A stretch of DNA of 64,000 bases from Micromonospora sp. NBC_01699 (lineage in GTDB: Bacteria > Actinomycetota > Actinomycetes > Mycobacteriales > Micromonosporaceae). The notes beneath the pieces were generated by a model. It had not been told where the DNA came from and ran no database searches. It was given only the letters and a program-made list of their open reading frames with translations. Location: assembly GCF_036250065.1 (NCBI RefSeq), contig NZ_CP109199.1, forward strand, positions 7,876,083 to 7,940,082, read 5' to 3'. Below, piece after piece: positions 41,231 through 49,618 of the stretch. The position numbers and the translations under genes are program-made. The number at the start of each line of letters is the position of its first letter. Positions within the stretch are counted from its first letter, which is position 1.

Positions 41231-42148
41231 ATGCCGAACGAGTTCGTTATCCCTGAGCAGGTTCTCTCGACCGCGATTGCGCTGGTTCGGGATGACCTCG
41301 TTCTCGCCGCGACCATCAACCGTGACTACGAGGACAGCTTCGGTGGCGGAAAGGGCACCGTGGTCAACGTCCGGGTGCCTGCGACCCTGAAGGCCCGGCG
41401 TCGGAAGCTGACCGCCGACGGTACCGCGATCACCACCGACACCGTGAGCGAGTCGACCATCCCGGTCACGATGACCGAGCACGTCTACAGCGCGGTCGAC
41501 GTCTCGGACGTACAGATGCGGATGGAGATCGCCGACTTCAGTCGGCAGGTGACCGTCCCGCAGGTCCGGGGCATCGTCGAGGACCTGGAAAACCTCGTGG
41601 TCGAGACCATGCAGGCCCTCCCCGAGACGCTGGGTATCGCCTACGACCCGGCAAAGCCGCACCTCTCGTTCACCCAGGCCCGGAAGGTGCTGCGGGACCT
41701 GGGCCTTCCGGCCGATGGTCTCTGGGCGGCCGTCGGGACCGGGGTTTACTCCGAGCTGGTCGACGCGCAGGCGATCACCGATGTCAGCCAGTCGGGCAGC
41801 ACCGAGGCGCTTCGGAACGCCAACGTCGGCCGGGTGCGTGGCTTCACGACCGTCGAAAACAACCGACTCGAAGACGACGAGATCGTCTTCTACGGCCGGG
41901 ACGCCTTCACCCTGGCGATCCGCGCGCCATACCCGCCGGACGGCGCGGCGTTCAGCACTTCCCAGTCCGAGAACGGCTTCGCGCTGACCTGGGTCAAGGA
42001 CTACGACTCGTCCGTCCTGAAGGACCGCTCGATCTTCCAGACCTACGCCGGCTGCCAGTCCATGAAGGTGCAGCGGCTCGGGAAGGACGGCGTCGCCTCG
42101 CTCGTCACCCCGGCGCTTCGGGTGAAGACCTCCACCCCGGTCGCCTGA
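41231..42148 (+). CDS. Major capsid protein
   Basis: 305 aa, GAGAGGTAG before the ATG. The sequence (VLSTAIALVRDDLVLAATIN; NRDYEDSFGGGKGTVVNVRV; FSRQVTVPQVRGIVEDLENL) is that of a HK97-fold coat protein in the P22 gp5-like group with a separate scaffold. It ends SLVTPALRVKTSTPVA. An operator-like palindrome begins 7 bp after the stop. Confidence 0.9.
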   Translation: MPNEFVIPEQVLSTAIALVRDDLVLAATINRDYEDSFGGGKGTVVNVRVPATLKARRRKLTADGTAITTDTVSESTIPVTMTEHVYSAVDVSDVQMRMEIADFSRQVTVPQVRGIVEDLENLVVETMQALPETLGIAYDPAKPHLSFTQARKVLRDLGLPADGLWAAVGTGVYSELVDAQAITDVSQSGSTEALRNANVGRVRGFTTVENNRLEDDEIVFYGRDAFTLAIRAPYPPDGAAFSTSQSENGFALTWVKDYDSSVLKDRSIFQTYAGCQSMKVQRLGKDGVASLVTPALRVKTSTPVA

Positions 42149-42154
42149 CTTATA

Positions 42155-42174
42155 TGCGTTGAACGTTCATCGCA
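42155..42174. promoter_or_regulatory. Operator-like palindrome, copy 5
   Basis: TGCGTTGAACGTTCATCGCA, one mismatch to the consensus. It sits in the 41-bp gap after the capsid gene, 15 bp before the next ATG. Confidence 0.8.
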
Positions 42175-42189
42175 CCTGAAGGAGTTCGT

Positions 42190-42633
42190 ATGAGCCTGCC
42201 CTCGCTCGCCACGGTCGGCGACATGGAGAAGCGCCTAGGTCTTGCACCGGGCGCGATCACTGGCGCCGACCTGGTCCGCGCGGGGGCGGCGCTCGACGAC
42301 GCCTCGGCGCTCGTCCGGGCCGAGGCCGCGAAGGACTGGGTAGCCGAGGACGGAGTCACCCCCCAGGCCCCGGCGGTCGTCGCGATGGTCGTCGTGACGG
42401 CGGCCCTACGCAGCTACCGGAACCCGGACGGCTACCAGGGCGAGAGCGTCGGTTCCTACTCCTACCAGTACGCCCAGGGCGCGACGTCCGTGTACCTGCT
42501 CGGGCCAGAGAAGGACGTCGTCAAGCGCGCGGCGCGGGTCGGCTCGGGAAGCTACGGCGTTTACACGGTCCGGACTCCCTCGGCCTACAGCTCGCCGCCT
42601 GCCGACGAGTTCCCGTTCGGGAGGCTCGCGTGA
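42190..42633 (+). CDS. Head-tail connector (adaptor) protein
   Basis: 147 aa, GAAGGAG before the ATG. LATVGDMEKRLGLAPGAITG followed by RAGAALDDASALVRAEAAKD is the helical pattern of gp6/gp15-like connectors that extend the portal ring. It comes directly after the capsid gene. Its stop overlaps the next start. Confidence 0.78.
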   Translation: MSLPSLATVGDMEKRLGLAPGAITGADLVRAGAALDDASALVRAEAAKDWVAEDGVTPQAPAVVAMVVVTAALRSYRNPDGYQGESVGSYSYQYAQGATSVYLLGPEKDVVKRAARVGSGSYGVYTVRTPSAYSSPPADEFPFGRLA

Positions 42634-43592
42634 GGTTCCCGGACGAGGTCGTGATCCTGCGGTCAGTCGGCGCCGACGAATACGGAAACGCAGACGGCTC
42701 ATGGGATAACCCGCTCGCGATCCCGACGGCCGGGTTCCTGTCCGGCGAGGTCTGCTACCTACGGGCCAACGCCGACGCAGTCCGGGGCGATCGGCTGCTG
42801 ATCAACGGCCGGATGTACGCGATCAACGGCGAGGTGACCGAGGCCCGCTCGCCGAGTAAGTCGGTGCTGAAGACCGCTCAGGTCGTCGCCCTGGACGACG
42901 CGCAGCCAACCGAGTTCGCCGTCCGCCGGTCCGGCGACACCATGACCGGCCCGCTCGTTCTGCCGGACGGTTCGCCGGCCGCGTCCGAGGCGTTCGTCCT
43001 GGCCCACGGTGGCGAGGGTGGCGGCATCGGTCCGGCTGGTCCGCAGGGCGCGAAGGGCGACCAGGGCGAGCCCGGCCAGCCGGGTCCGCAAGGTCCCCCC
43101 GGCCCGCAGGGTCCGCCCGGAACGGGCGGCGGCGCCGCGTCGATGCCTCGGGCGAAGGTGCACGTCGCCAACCCGGACCCCGAGCCCTGGCAGACCAACA
43201 CCTACAACCTGCTCGCGTTCGCGATGCCCGAGCACGTCGACTCCGGCATGTGGACGCCCGACGTCCCGACGCGGGTCACGATCGCCGAGACCGGCTTCTA
43301 CACGCTGACGTTCTCAATCGTCCTCATCGCCCCGGAAACGCAGCCCAGCAACGCGACCCTTTACGCGATGGCCCGGAAAAACTCGGCTGGCGCGGCTCTG
43401 GGCGGCTTCACGATCGGCGTGGGCGTCGGCCAGGGACAGAACGTCCTCGGCCAGCCGTTCGGCGGGGCCGGCTCGTTCGAGGCCGAGTTCGTCGCCGGTG
43501 ACTACGTCGAAGGCTTCTTTCGCCCGACAGCGGGCGGCGGCTGGCGGATGGACCCCACCGCTACCTACCTGAGCATCCGGAGGGTCGCGTGA
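42630..43592 (+). CDS. Head-closure (stopper) protein fused to fibre-like, collagen and C1q-like modules
   Basis: 320 aa, GTG overlapping the connector stop. Residues 1-90 resemble a stopper (VVILRSVGADEYGNADGSW; GDRLLINGRMYAINGE). Residues about 98-130 match the fibre motif RRSGDTMTGPLVLPDGS...AFVLAHGG. Then about 11 Gly-x-y triplets (GPQGAKGDQGEPGQPGPQGP...) form a collagen-like helix. Residues about 185-320 are a beta-rich C1q-like domain (ETGFYTLTFSIVLI...YLSIRRVA) resembling the end of the tail fibre at 50693. Usual stoppers are 90-120 aa. It may form neck fibres. Confidence 0.72.
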   Translation: MRFPDEVVILRSVGADEYGNADGSWDNPLAIPTAGFLSGEVCYLRANADAVRGDRLLINGRMYAINGEVTEARSPSKSVLKTAQVVALDDAQPTEFAVRRSGDTMTGPLVLPDGSPAASEAFVLAHGGEGGGIGPAGPQGAKGDQGEPGQPGPQGPPGPQGPPGTGGGAASMPRAKVHVANPDPEPWQTNTYNLLAFAMPEHVDSGMWTPDVPTRVTIAETGFYTLTFSIVLIAPETQPSNATLYAMARKNSAGAALGGFTIGVGVGQGQNVLGQPFGGAGSFEAEFVAGDYVEGFFRPTAGGGWRMDPTATYLSIRRVA

Positions 43593-43876
43593 ACCGCTCG
43601 AAGCTGAAGCTCGACCACTCCGGTATCGAGGCGGTCCTGAAGTCCGCCGAGGTGGCGGCCGAAATCGGCGATCTCGCCGAGTCCGTCCGGGCCGAGGTCG
43701 CCGCTCACCCGGCCGTGACAAAGCACAAGATGACCGTCCGCGTGAGCACGTACACCACCGACCGTGCGGCGGCGGCCGTCGACATCGCGCACCCCGGCGG
43801 GCTGGGCGCCCAAGCAAAGTACGGAGTCCTGACCCGAGCGGCCGGCGCGGCTGGGTTAGAGGTCCGCGAGTCGTGA
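43589..43876 (+). CDS. HK97 gp10-like neck/tail completion protein
   Basis: 95 aa, GTG overlapping the previous stop. LDHSGIEAVLKSAEVAAEIG and VSTYTTDRAAAAVDIAHPGG match small gp10-like proteins with a helix then a YTTDR-type beta segment. Position between stopper and tail terminator supports this. Confidence 0.72.
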   Translation: MNRSKLKLDHSGIEAVLKSAEVAAEIGDLAESVRAEVAAHPAVTKHKMTVRVSTYTTDRAAAAVDIAHPGGLGAQAKYGVLTRAAGAAGLEVRES

Positions 43877-44265
43877 AGGTTCGCTTCCCCGACCCGATGC
43901 GCGCCACCCTCGCGGTACTACGGCCGGCGCATCCCGGCGTCACGTTCGGGACGAAGCTTCCCGACGAGTTCGCGGCCGGCGACGGCCCGGCGCTGCCCTA
44001 CGGGTGCGTCCGGACCGACGCGACGAAGGTGCGCTACCCGGTCGAGGCGACATCGACCGTACGCGTGACCGTCTGGGCCCAGTCCGAGGCTGCGGGCGTC
44101 GAGCTGGCCGGCGACATCCTCGCGACGCTGCTCGGCTACGAGGGCGGCCCGGACGCCCGAGGCTTCGGCCATCTCACCGGCCCGCTCCCGGCGGCCGACC
44201 CGGACACCGGGCGGCCGATCTGCTCGACCACCGTTGCCGCACGCCTGCGGCCGTACATCACCTGA
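43873..44265 (+). CDS. Tail terminator protein
   Basis: 130 aa, GTG overlapping the previous stop. LAVLRPAHPGVTFGTKLPDE and TSTVRVTVWAQSEAAGVELA, then LAGDILATLLGYEGG: the alpha/beta pattern of terminators (lambda gpU/HK97 gp10 neighbourhood). It would cap the tail tube and join it to the head. Confidence 0.75.
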   Translation: MKVRFPDPMRATLAVLRPAHPGVTFGTKLPDEFAAGDGPALPYGCVRTDATKVRYPVEATSTVRVTVWAQSEAAGVELAGDILATLLGYEGGPDARGFGHLTGPLPAADPDTGRPICSTTVAARLRPYIT

Positions 44266-44275
44266 AGGAGTTCGC

Positions 44276-44827
44276 ATGGCAGGCGACCCGACGAAGGCGG
44301 GCCTCTGGGGCGGCGCCGATGTCTACATTGCACCCGTCGGGACTGCGTTCCCGACCGACCTCGCGACGGCTTGGGCCGTGGACTGGGAGCCGGTAGGCAT
44401 CCTGGACGGCGAAGAGGGCTTCACCTGGGCGCGGGACATGGAGGAGTCCGAGTTCTACGGCTGGGGCGGAATCCTCATCCGGAAGACCCGCTCGAAGCAC
44501 AAGCGGACCGTGACCTTCGTGGCCCTCGAAGACAACGACGTCGTGTACGAGCTGGCCAACCCAGGAAGCACCCGAACGGTCAGCGAGGGCGTGACGACCT
44601 CGCTCGTCAAGGTGCCGGAGAACCGCGAGTTCGCGATCGGTTTCGAGCTGCGCGACGGCACGAAGCGCACCCGGCGATTCGTCAAGCGGGCGACGGCCGA
44701 CGTAGACGGCGAGGTCAAGGAAAGCGAGACCGAGCTGACCGCCTACACGTTCCTCGTGACGCTCTACCCCGAGGCTGACGCAACCCTCTACACCGAGCTT
44801 GCCGGGCTGTTCACTCCCACAGCTTGA
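44276..44827 (+). CDS. Major tail (tube) protein
   Basis: 183 aa, GAAGGAG 6 bases before the ATG. Features: GGADVYIAPVGTAFPTDLAT, EPVGILDGEEGFTWARD and a beta-rich core (TVTFVALEDNDVVYELANPG) ending TFLVTLYPEADATLY, typical of siphophage tube subunits. An operator-like palindrome starts immediately after the stop codon. Confidence 0.87.
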   Translation: MAGDPTKAGLWGGADVYIAPVGTAFPTDLATAWAVDWEPVGILDGEEGFTWARDMEESEFYGWGGILIRKTRSKHKRTVTFVALEDNDVVYELANPGSTRTVSEGVTTSLVKVPENREFAIGFELRDGTKRTRRFVKRATADVDGEVKESETELTAYTFLVTLYPEADATLYTELAGLFTPTA

Positions 44828-44847
44828 TGCGCTCAACGTTGCACGCA
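44828..44847. promoter_or_regulatory. Operator-like palindrome, copy 6
   Basis: TGCGCTCAACGTTGCACGCA, three mismatches. It follows the tail-tube stop codon without any gap. Confidence 0.65.
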
Positions 44848-44927
44848 TCACCCGAACCCCGAGGGCGCCGCGCGGACGTCCTCGGGGTTCGTCTCTCCGC
44901 GCCTCCGCGATGACCTGAGGAGTACCG

Positions 44928-45197
44928 ATGACCGCACGCAGCGCCGCGAAGGCCGAGGCCCTGGGCGTGAAGATCGCCTTCACCCACGAGGACGTCTCGT
45001 ACGAGATGGACCCGGCGATGAGCTGGGATCTCGACGCGATGGAGGCGTTCGAGGACGGCAACCTCGTCACCTGTATCCGGCTGATCCTCGGCCCCGAGCA
45101 GTACGCGAAGTTCAAGCCGCGCGGCACGAAGCGCACTGTCGGCGACCTGTCCGCGCTGTTCGAGACGATCCAAAAGGCGGCTGGTACCCCAAACTGA
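44928..45197 (+). CDS. Tail assembly chaperone G (zero-frame product)
   Basis: 89 aa, TGAGGAG before the ATG. AEALGVKIAFTHEDVSYEMD and FEDGNLVTCIRLILGPEQY are typical of the upstream chaperone between tube and tape measure genes. It ends at TGA 45195-45197, directly after a CCCAAAC slippery heptamer. It binds the tape measure during tail assembly and is absent from the virion. Confidence 0.85.
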   Translation: MTARSAAKAEALGVKIAFTHEDVSYEMDPAMSWDLDAMEAFEDGNLVTCIRLILGPEQYAKFKPRGTKRTVGDLSALFETIQKAAGTPN

Positions 45198-45559
45198 CGC
45201 AGCTCGTCGCCCTGGTCCGCGAGCACCCGGACGCACTGGAAGCCGACCTCGCTCGGTACTACCCCGGCGTCCGGCTCGCGGATCTCTGGCGCGGCGAGCT
45301 GTCTTGGCGCGAGCTACACGCCTACGTCGCCCACCTCCCGCCAGCCTCGGCGTGCTGGGCGATTGAGCACGGCGTCCCCTTCGGCACCTCTCCTACCGAT
45401 GTCCTGCTCGCCGACCTGTACGGCGCGCTGACCGGCGAGACGCACCCGCTACGGCCGAAGCCGAACCAGCAGGTCAGCGACGTCGCCGCGTCCGACACCT
45501 TCGCCCGCCTGAAGGCGCAGCGCGAACGCCTGAAGCGAGAAAGAGAGGCCACGTCGTGA
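44928..45559 (+). CDS. Tail assembly chaperone GT, made by programmed -1 frameshift
   Basis: Slip site C CCA AAC (45188-45194) fits X_XXY_YYZ; the -1 frame reads CCC AAA and continues from 45194 to the TGA at 45557-45559, adding about 121 residues (LTQLVALVREHPDALEADLA; RELHAYVAHLPPASACWAIE; FARLKAQRERLKREREATS end). Total about 210 aa. G/GT frameshifting at this locus is conserved in siphophages. The T part has no start of its own. Confidence 0.85.
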
Positions 45560-47745
45560 GTACGCGCGTGGGCTGGGCGACCCTCCAAATCATTCCGTCC
45601 ACGAAGGACTTCGGTAAGACCCTCGGCAAGGACGTGGATCCGCAGCTCGACGCGACCGGGAAGAAGTCCGGCGGGGCGTTCGGCGGGGCGTTGCTGGCAG
45701 GCGTCGGCAAGTTCGCCGGCCCGCTGGCGGCCGTCTTCGCGGGTGTCCAGGTCGGCGGCTTCCTGAAGGACGCGATCACGCAGGCGTCCGACCTCAGCGA
45801 GGCGGCGAACAAGCTCAATACGGTCTTCGGCACGGCGACCGGCTCGGTGATGGACTTCGCGAAGGCCGGAGCCTCGGGCCTCGGGCAGAGCAACCTAGCC
45901 GTCCAGAACGCCGCCGCGATGTTCGGCGTGTACGGCAAGGCCGCCGGGCTGGCCGGCGCAGCGAACGCCGATTTCTCGACGCAGCTCGTCCAGCTCTCGA
46001 CCGACCTCGCGAGCTTCTACAACACCCACCCAACACAGGCCGTCGAGGCGATCACTGCCGGCCTGCGAGGCGAGTCCGAACCGTTGCGGGCGTACGGCGT
46101 GCTGCTCGACGACGCGACGCTTCGACAGGAAGCCCTACGCCTCGGGCTGATCAAGACCACGAAGAACGCCCTCACGCCGCAACAGCGCGTGCTAGCGGCT
46201 CAGGCCGCGATCATGCGACAGAGCACCGTCGCGCAAGGCGACTTCGCGAAGACGTCGAACGGCCTCGCCAACCAACAGCGGATCCTGACGGCGCAGTGGG
46301 AGAACGCGAAGGCGACGCTCGGGCAGGCGTTCCTACCCGCGATAACGGGCGTCGTCCAGGTCTTGAACAAGGGCTTCGCCCCGGCGATGAAGTCGCTCAC
46401 CTCGGGGGCGAGCAAGCTCCCGACGATCGGCCGGGCGTTCTCGACGCTGTTCGACCCGGCCAACGATGACGCGGCGTACGGGTTCGGCGAGCTGCTGGAC
46501 AACGCGTTCGGCAACACCTCGAAGTACGTCGACCCGCTGACCCGGCTCGGGACCGGCATCCTCCGGTTGAAGAGCTACTTCGCCTCGTTGACCCCGAGCC
46601 TGAAGGCCATCGGCGCGACCTTCGCCGACCTTGGCCGGTTCCTGGGTTCCTTCTTTCAGGCCGAGATCATGCCGGCCCTTCAGTGGCTCGGGGTGCAGGC
46701 GGCCCCGCTGCTCGGGCAGGCCGGCGCGGCGATCCGATCGATGATCGACGCGTTGGTCCCCGCGCTGGGCGTTCTCGGCCTCACATTGAAGACCGTCTTC
46801 GGATTCCTGGGTCCGCCGCTGGTCGAGGCCGTGAAATTCGTCTTCGGCGCGGTGATCGGCATCGTCTCGGGCTTCCTGACCGTCGTTCAGGGCGTCTGGC
46901 AGATCGTCAAGGGGATCTTTACCGGGGACTGGTCGCTCGTCTGGACCGGCGTACAGACGATCTTTGCGGGCGTCTGGCGGGCGATCGAGTCGACCTTGGT
47001 CGGCGCGGCCGAGGCCGTCCGCGCGCTCGCCGTGGGCCTGTTCGGCGGGCTGGTCTCGCTGATCGGCTCGAAGCTCGCCGAAGCGGGCCGGGCCGTCGGT
47101 AGCTGGGCCGGCTCGGTCGCATCGTGGTTCGCCGACCTCGGTCGGCGCGTCGGCGCGTCGGTGTCCGGCCTCGCCTCGTCCGTCGCGAGCGGCTTCACCT
47201 TGGCGATGTCGCGCGCTCGTTCCGCCGTGGTCAGCGGCGCGTCGTCCGTGGTGACCGGCTTCGATTCGTTGCGCGACAAGGCGATCGGGGCCGTGTCCGT
47301 TCTCGCCTCCCGGTTCGTCTCGATCGGCGCCGATGTCGTCTCGGGCTTCATCCGAGGTGTCCAGTCCAACGCCGGCCGCATCATCTCGGCAGTCCGCGCG
47401 GCGATTACGGACAAGCTGCCTTCGTTCGTGAAGGACGCCCTCGGCATCCACTCGCCGAGCCGGGTCTTCGCTGCCCTGGGCCGCAACGTGTCCGAGGGCA
47501 TGGCGCTCGGCATCAACCAGCGGGCGGGGAAGGTCACGAAGGCTGTCTCGGCCCTGACGCAGATTCCGGACGCCGCGAGCGTCAACGTCGGCACCGTTCC
47601 GCGTAAGCCGGGCGACGACGAGGCCAGCTCGGGCGGGCCGCTGATCGGCTCGCTCACCATCTCGTCGACCGACTCGGTCCGCGACCAACTCGACGAGGTC
47701 AACTTCGCGCTTCGGCGCATTCGCCGAGGGGGCGTCTATGCGTGA
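45556..47745 (+). CDS. Tape measure protein
   Basis: 729 aa, GTG overlapping the chaperone stop. N-terminal WATLQIIPSTKDFGKTLGKD, then SDLSEAANKLNTVFGTATGS and Ala/Gly-rich helical stretches; a hydrophobic central region (VPALGVLGLTLKTVFGFLGP; IVSGFLTVVQGVWQIVKGIF); C-terminal HSPSRVFAALGRNVSEGMAL. With the usual ~0.15 nm per residue the tail would be about 110 nm. No lysozyme domain is evident. Confidence 0.93.
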   Translation: MSTRVGWATLQIIPSTKDFGKTLGKDVDPQLDATGKKSGGAFGGALLAGVGKFAGPLAAVFAGVQVGGFLKDAITQASDLSEAANKLNTVFGTATGSVMDFAKAGASGLGQSNLAVQNAAAMFGVYGKAAGLAGAANADFSTQLVQLSTDLASFYNTHPTQAVEAITAGLRGESEPLRAYGVLLDDATLRQEALRLGLIKTTKNALTPQQRVLAAQAAIMRQSTVAQGDFAKTSNGLANQQRILTAQWENAKATLGQAFLPAITGVVQVLNKGFAPAMKSLTSGASKLPTIGRAFSTLFDPANDDAAYGFGELLDNAFGNTSKYVDPLTRLGTGILRLKSYFASLTPSLKAIGATFADLGRFLGSFFQAEIMPALQWLGVQAAPLLGQAGAAIRSMIDALVPALGVLGLTLKTVFGFLGPPLVEAVKFVFGAVIGIVSGFLTVVQGVWQIVKGIFTGDWSLVWTGVQTIFAGVWRAIESTLVGAAEAVRALAVGLFGGLVSLIGSKLAEAGRAVGSWAGSVASWFADLGRRVGASVSGLASSVASGFTLAMSRARSAVVSGASSVVTGFDSLRDKAIGAVSVLASRFVSIGADVVSGFIRGVQSNAGRIISAVRAAITDKLPSFVKDALGIHSPSRVFAALGRNVSEGMALGINQRAGKVTKAVSALTQIPDAASVNVGTVPRKPGDDEASSGGPLIGSLTISSTDSVRDQLDEVNFALRRIRRGGVYA

Positions 47746-48622
47746 CGGTGAGTGGACGCTGTCCTACCCCGGCACCTCGATCACGTGGGGCACCGCGGCT
47801 TCGCCGATCGTGAATATGTCGGCTCCGGCGCTGGGCGACGCGGCGCTACGGGCCGACGACGACGATCGGCCCCGGTCCGATGGTCGGGGGTTCGGCGTCG
47901 ACTTCCGGGGCGGTACGACGATCTCGTTCGACCTCGGGGTGTTCGGCCCCGACGAGGCCACCGCTCGGCGGACCGTCGCCGAATTGGCCCGCGCGTGGCG
48001 GGCCGACGCGGTCCGGACCGTACCGGGCGCCGTGGCCGAGCTGCGCGTCCGGTACGCCGGCCGCGAGCGAGTTACCTACGGGCGGCCACGCCGATTCGCG
48101 GTCATCGAGACCTACGCGGCAGATGGGATCTTCGCCGTCGTCGCGGACTTCGACACGGTCGATGACCTCTGGTACAGCCCCGAGGACAACTGGCGCACCG
48201 TGACGCTCGCCCCGCCGGCTGGCGGTGGGCTGACCGGCTTGCTCGCGTCCCCGCTGACCACGACCGGCAACTCTGACCGGTCGATCGGCGTCACGATCGG
48301 CGGCGAGCTGCCGGCCTGGTCGGTGCTGGAAGTCCACGGCCCCATCACGAACCCGGTCGTCGAGATCGTCGGACTCTGGCGCGTCGAGCTGAACACCACC
48401 ATCGCCTACGACCGGACCGTGTGGGTCGACACCCGCCCGTGGCGGCGGCTGGTCGAGATCAACGGCGGCGGCTCACTGGCCGGCTCTCTGACGCGCGGGT
48501 CGGTCCGCCTGGGCGCCTCGGCCATCCCGCCCGGCCCGTACGAGCTGGCCCTTCGCGGCACCGACGAGACCGGTACCGCCTTCCTGCGCTTCGCGTGGCG
48601 CGAGACCTTCACCACCCCATAG
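47738..48622 (+). CDS. Distal tail protein (Dit-like)
   Basis: 294 aa, ATG overlapping the tape measure end. The beta-rich sequence (GVDFRGGTTISFDLGVFGPD; FAVIETYAADGIFAVVADFD; then NPVVEIVGLWRVELNTTIAYD) fits a Dit hub with an extra galectin-like half. It follows the tape measure, the standard Dit position. It would form the hexameric hub for the baseplate. Confidence 0.8.
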   Translation: MRDGEWTLSYPGTSITWGTAASPIVNMSAPALGDAALRADDDDRPRSDGRGFGVDFRGGTTISFDLGVFGPDEATARRTVAELARAWRADAVRTVPGAVAELRVRYAGRERVTYGRPRRFAVIETYAADGIFAVVADFDTVDDLWYSPEDNWRTVTLAPPAGGGLTGLLASPLTTTGNSDRSIGVTIGGELPAWSVLEVHGPITNPVVEIVGLWRVELNTTIAYDRTVWVDTRPWRRLVEINGGGSLAGSLTRGSVRLGASAIPPGPYELALRGTDETGTAFLRFAWRETFTTP

Positions 48623-48637
48623 GGAGCGTGTTTAAAC

Positions 48638-49618
48638 ATGGCCTGGGATTCCGTCCCCTGGTTCGTCGGCGGGGGCGCCGAACACAGCCCCGAGGTCGCC
48701 CGCCTGCTCGCGTACAGCGCACTGAACGGCAACGAAGGCGTTCTCGGCGTCGGGGACCTGAAGGTCCGGGCGCTGTCCGTGCCCGGTGCTGGCGTCCGGG
48801 TCATGCCCGGCGCCTGCTCGATCCTGAACCGGGCGACCGGTGGGGCGTTCCAGACGTACGCGGCCCGCCTGATCAGTGAGGACACCGTCCCCACCACGCC
48901 GACCGGATCGGGCGGCAACCGGTCGGATCTCGTTGTCGCCCGAATCGAAGACCCGACCATGCCCGGCGAGCCGTGGCAGGACCCGACGGACGCCAAGGTC
49001 GGCCCGTACGTGTTTACACGCGTCGTCCCGAACGTGCCGGCGAACACGCGGACCGTCGCTCAGCTCGGCCTCGGCTACTCCGCTATCGCGCTCGCCCGGA
49101 TCGATTTCCCGCCCAGCACGGGCACCGCCACGGACGCGATGATCGTCGACCTGCGGAAGGTGGCGAACCCGCGCCGGGAACGGCGGGTCCTGATCTCGTC
49201 GCCGAGCACCGCCGACAACCTCACCGAAGCCGCGTACCGCGATTGGCCGACGGTGGCCGTGAAATCCGTCGAGGTGCCTGCCTGGGCAACACAGGTCCGC
49301 ATCATCACGACGCTCTCGGGCGTCGTCGCGATCAACAACCGGGTAGACGGCATCATCCGCCACCGGTTCGGAGCCACGTTCGGGCAGGACACCCGCTACG
49401 ACACGAACAGCGTCACGACCTTCGACGCCCTGGACAAGACCATGATGACGGCCGATGTCCTGAGCGTTCCCGCGTCGTACCGAGGAACCACGCAGGCCGT
49501 GGCCGTTCAGGGCGCGGCCACGTATCGCGGCCCGGCTGCCCCGTTCGACGGCACCCTTCAGGCGTACGACGCGACGACGATCGTCACGGACATCGAGTTC
49601 GTCGAGGTACCCGAGTGA
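48638..49618 (+). CDS. Minor tail protein
   Basis: 326 aa, AGGGAGCG before the ATG; the GTTTAAAC octamer lies between SD and start. The N-terminal half (MAWDSVPWFVGGGAEHSPEV; LKVRALSVPGAGVRVMPGAC) is a typical actinophage baseplate domain. The C-terminal half is beta-rich (PAWATQVRIITTLSGVVAIN). Likely a peripheral baseplate component between Dit and the next tail protein. Confidence 0.75.
   Translation: MAWDSVPWFVGGGAEHSPEVARLLAYSALNGNEGVLGVGDLKVRALSVPGAGVRVMPGACSILNRATGGAFQTYAARLISEDTVPTTPTGSGGNRSDLVVARIEDPTMPGEPWQDPTDAKVGPYVFTRVVPNVPANTRTVAQLGLGYSAIALARIDFPPSTGTATDAMIVDLRKVANPRRERRVLISSPSTADNLTEAAYRDWPTVAVKSVEVPAWATQVRIITTLSGVVAINNRVDGIIRHRFGATFGQDTRYDTNSVTTFDALDKTMMTADVLSVPASYRGTTQAVAVQGAATYRGPAAPFDGTLQAYDATTIVTDIEFVEVPE

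Noticed and set aside
45171-45180. CCAAAAG as alternative frameshift site in the chaperone gene
   Set aside because: The P-site codon would mispair after slipping; CCCAAAC at 45188-45194 is the canonical heptamer in the correct frame.
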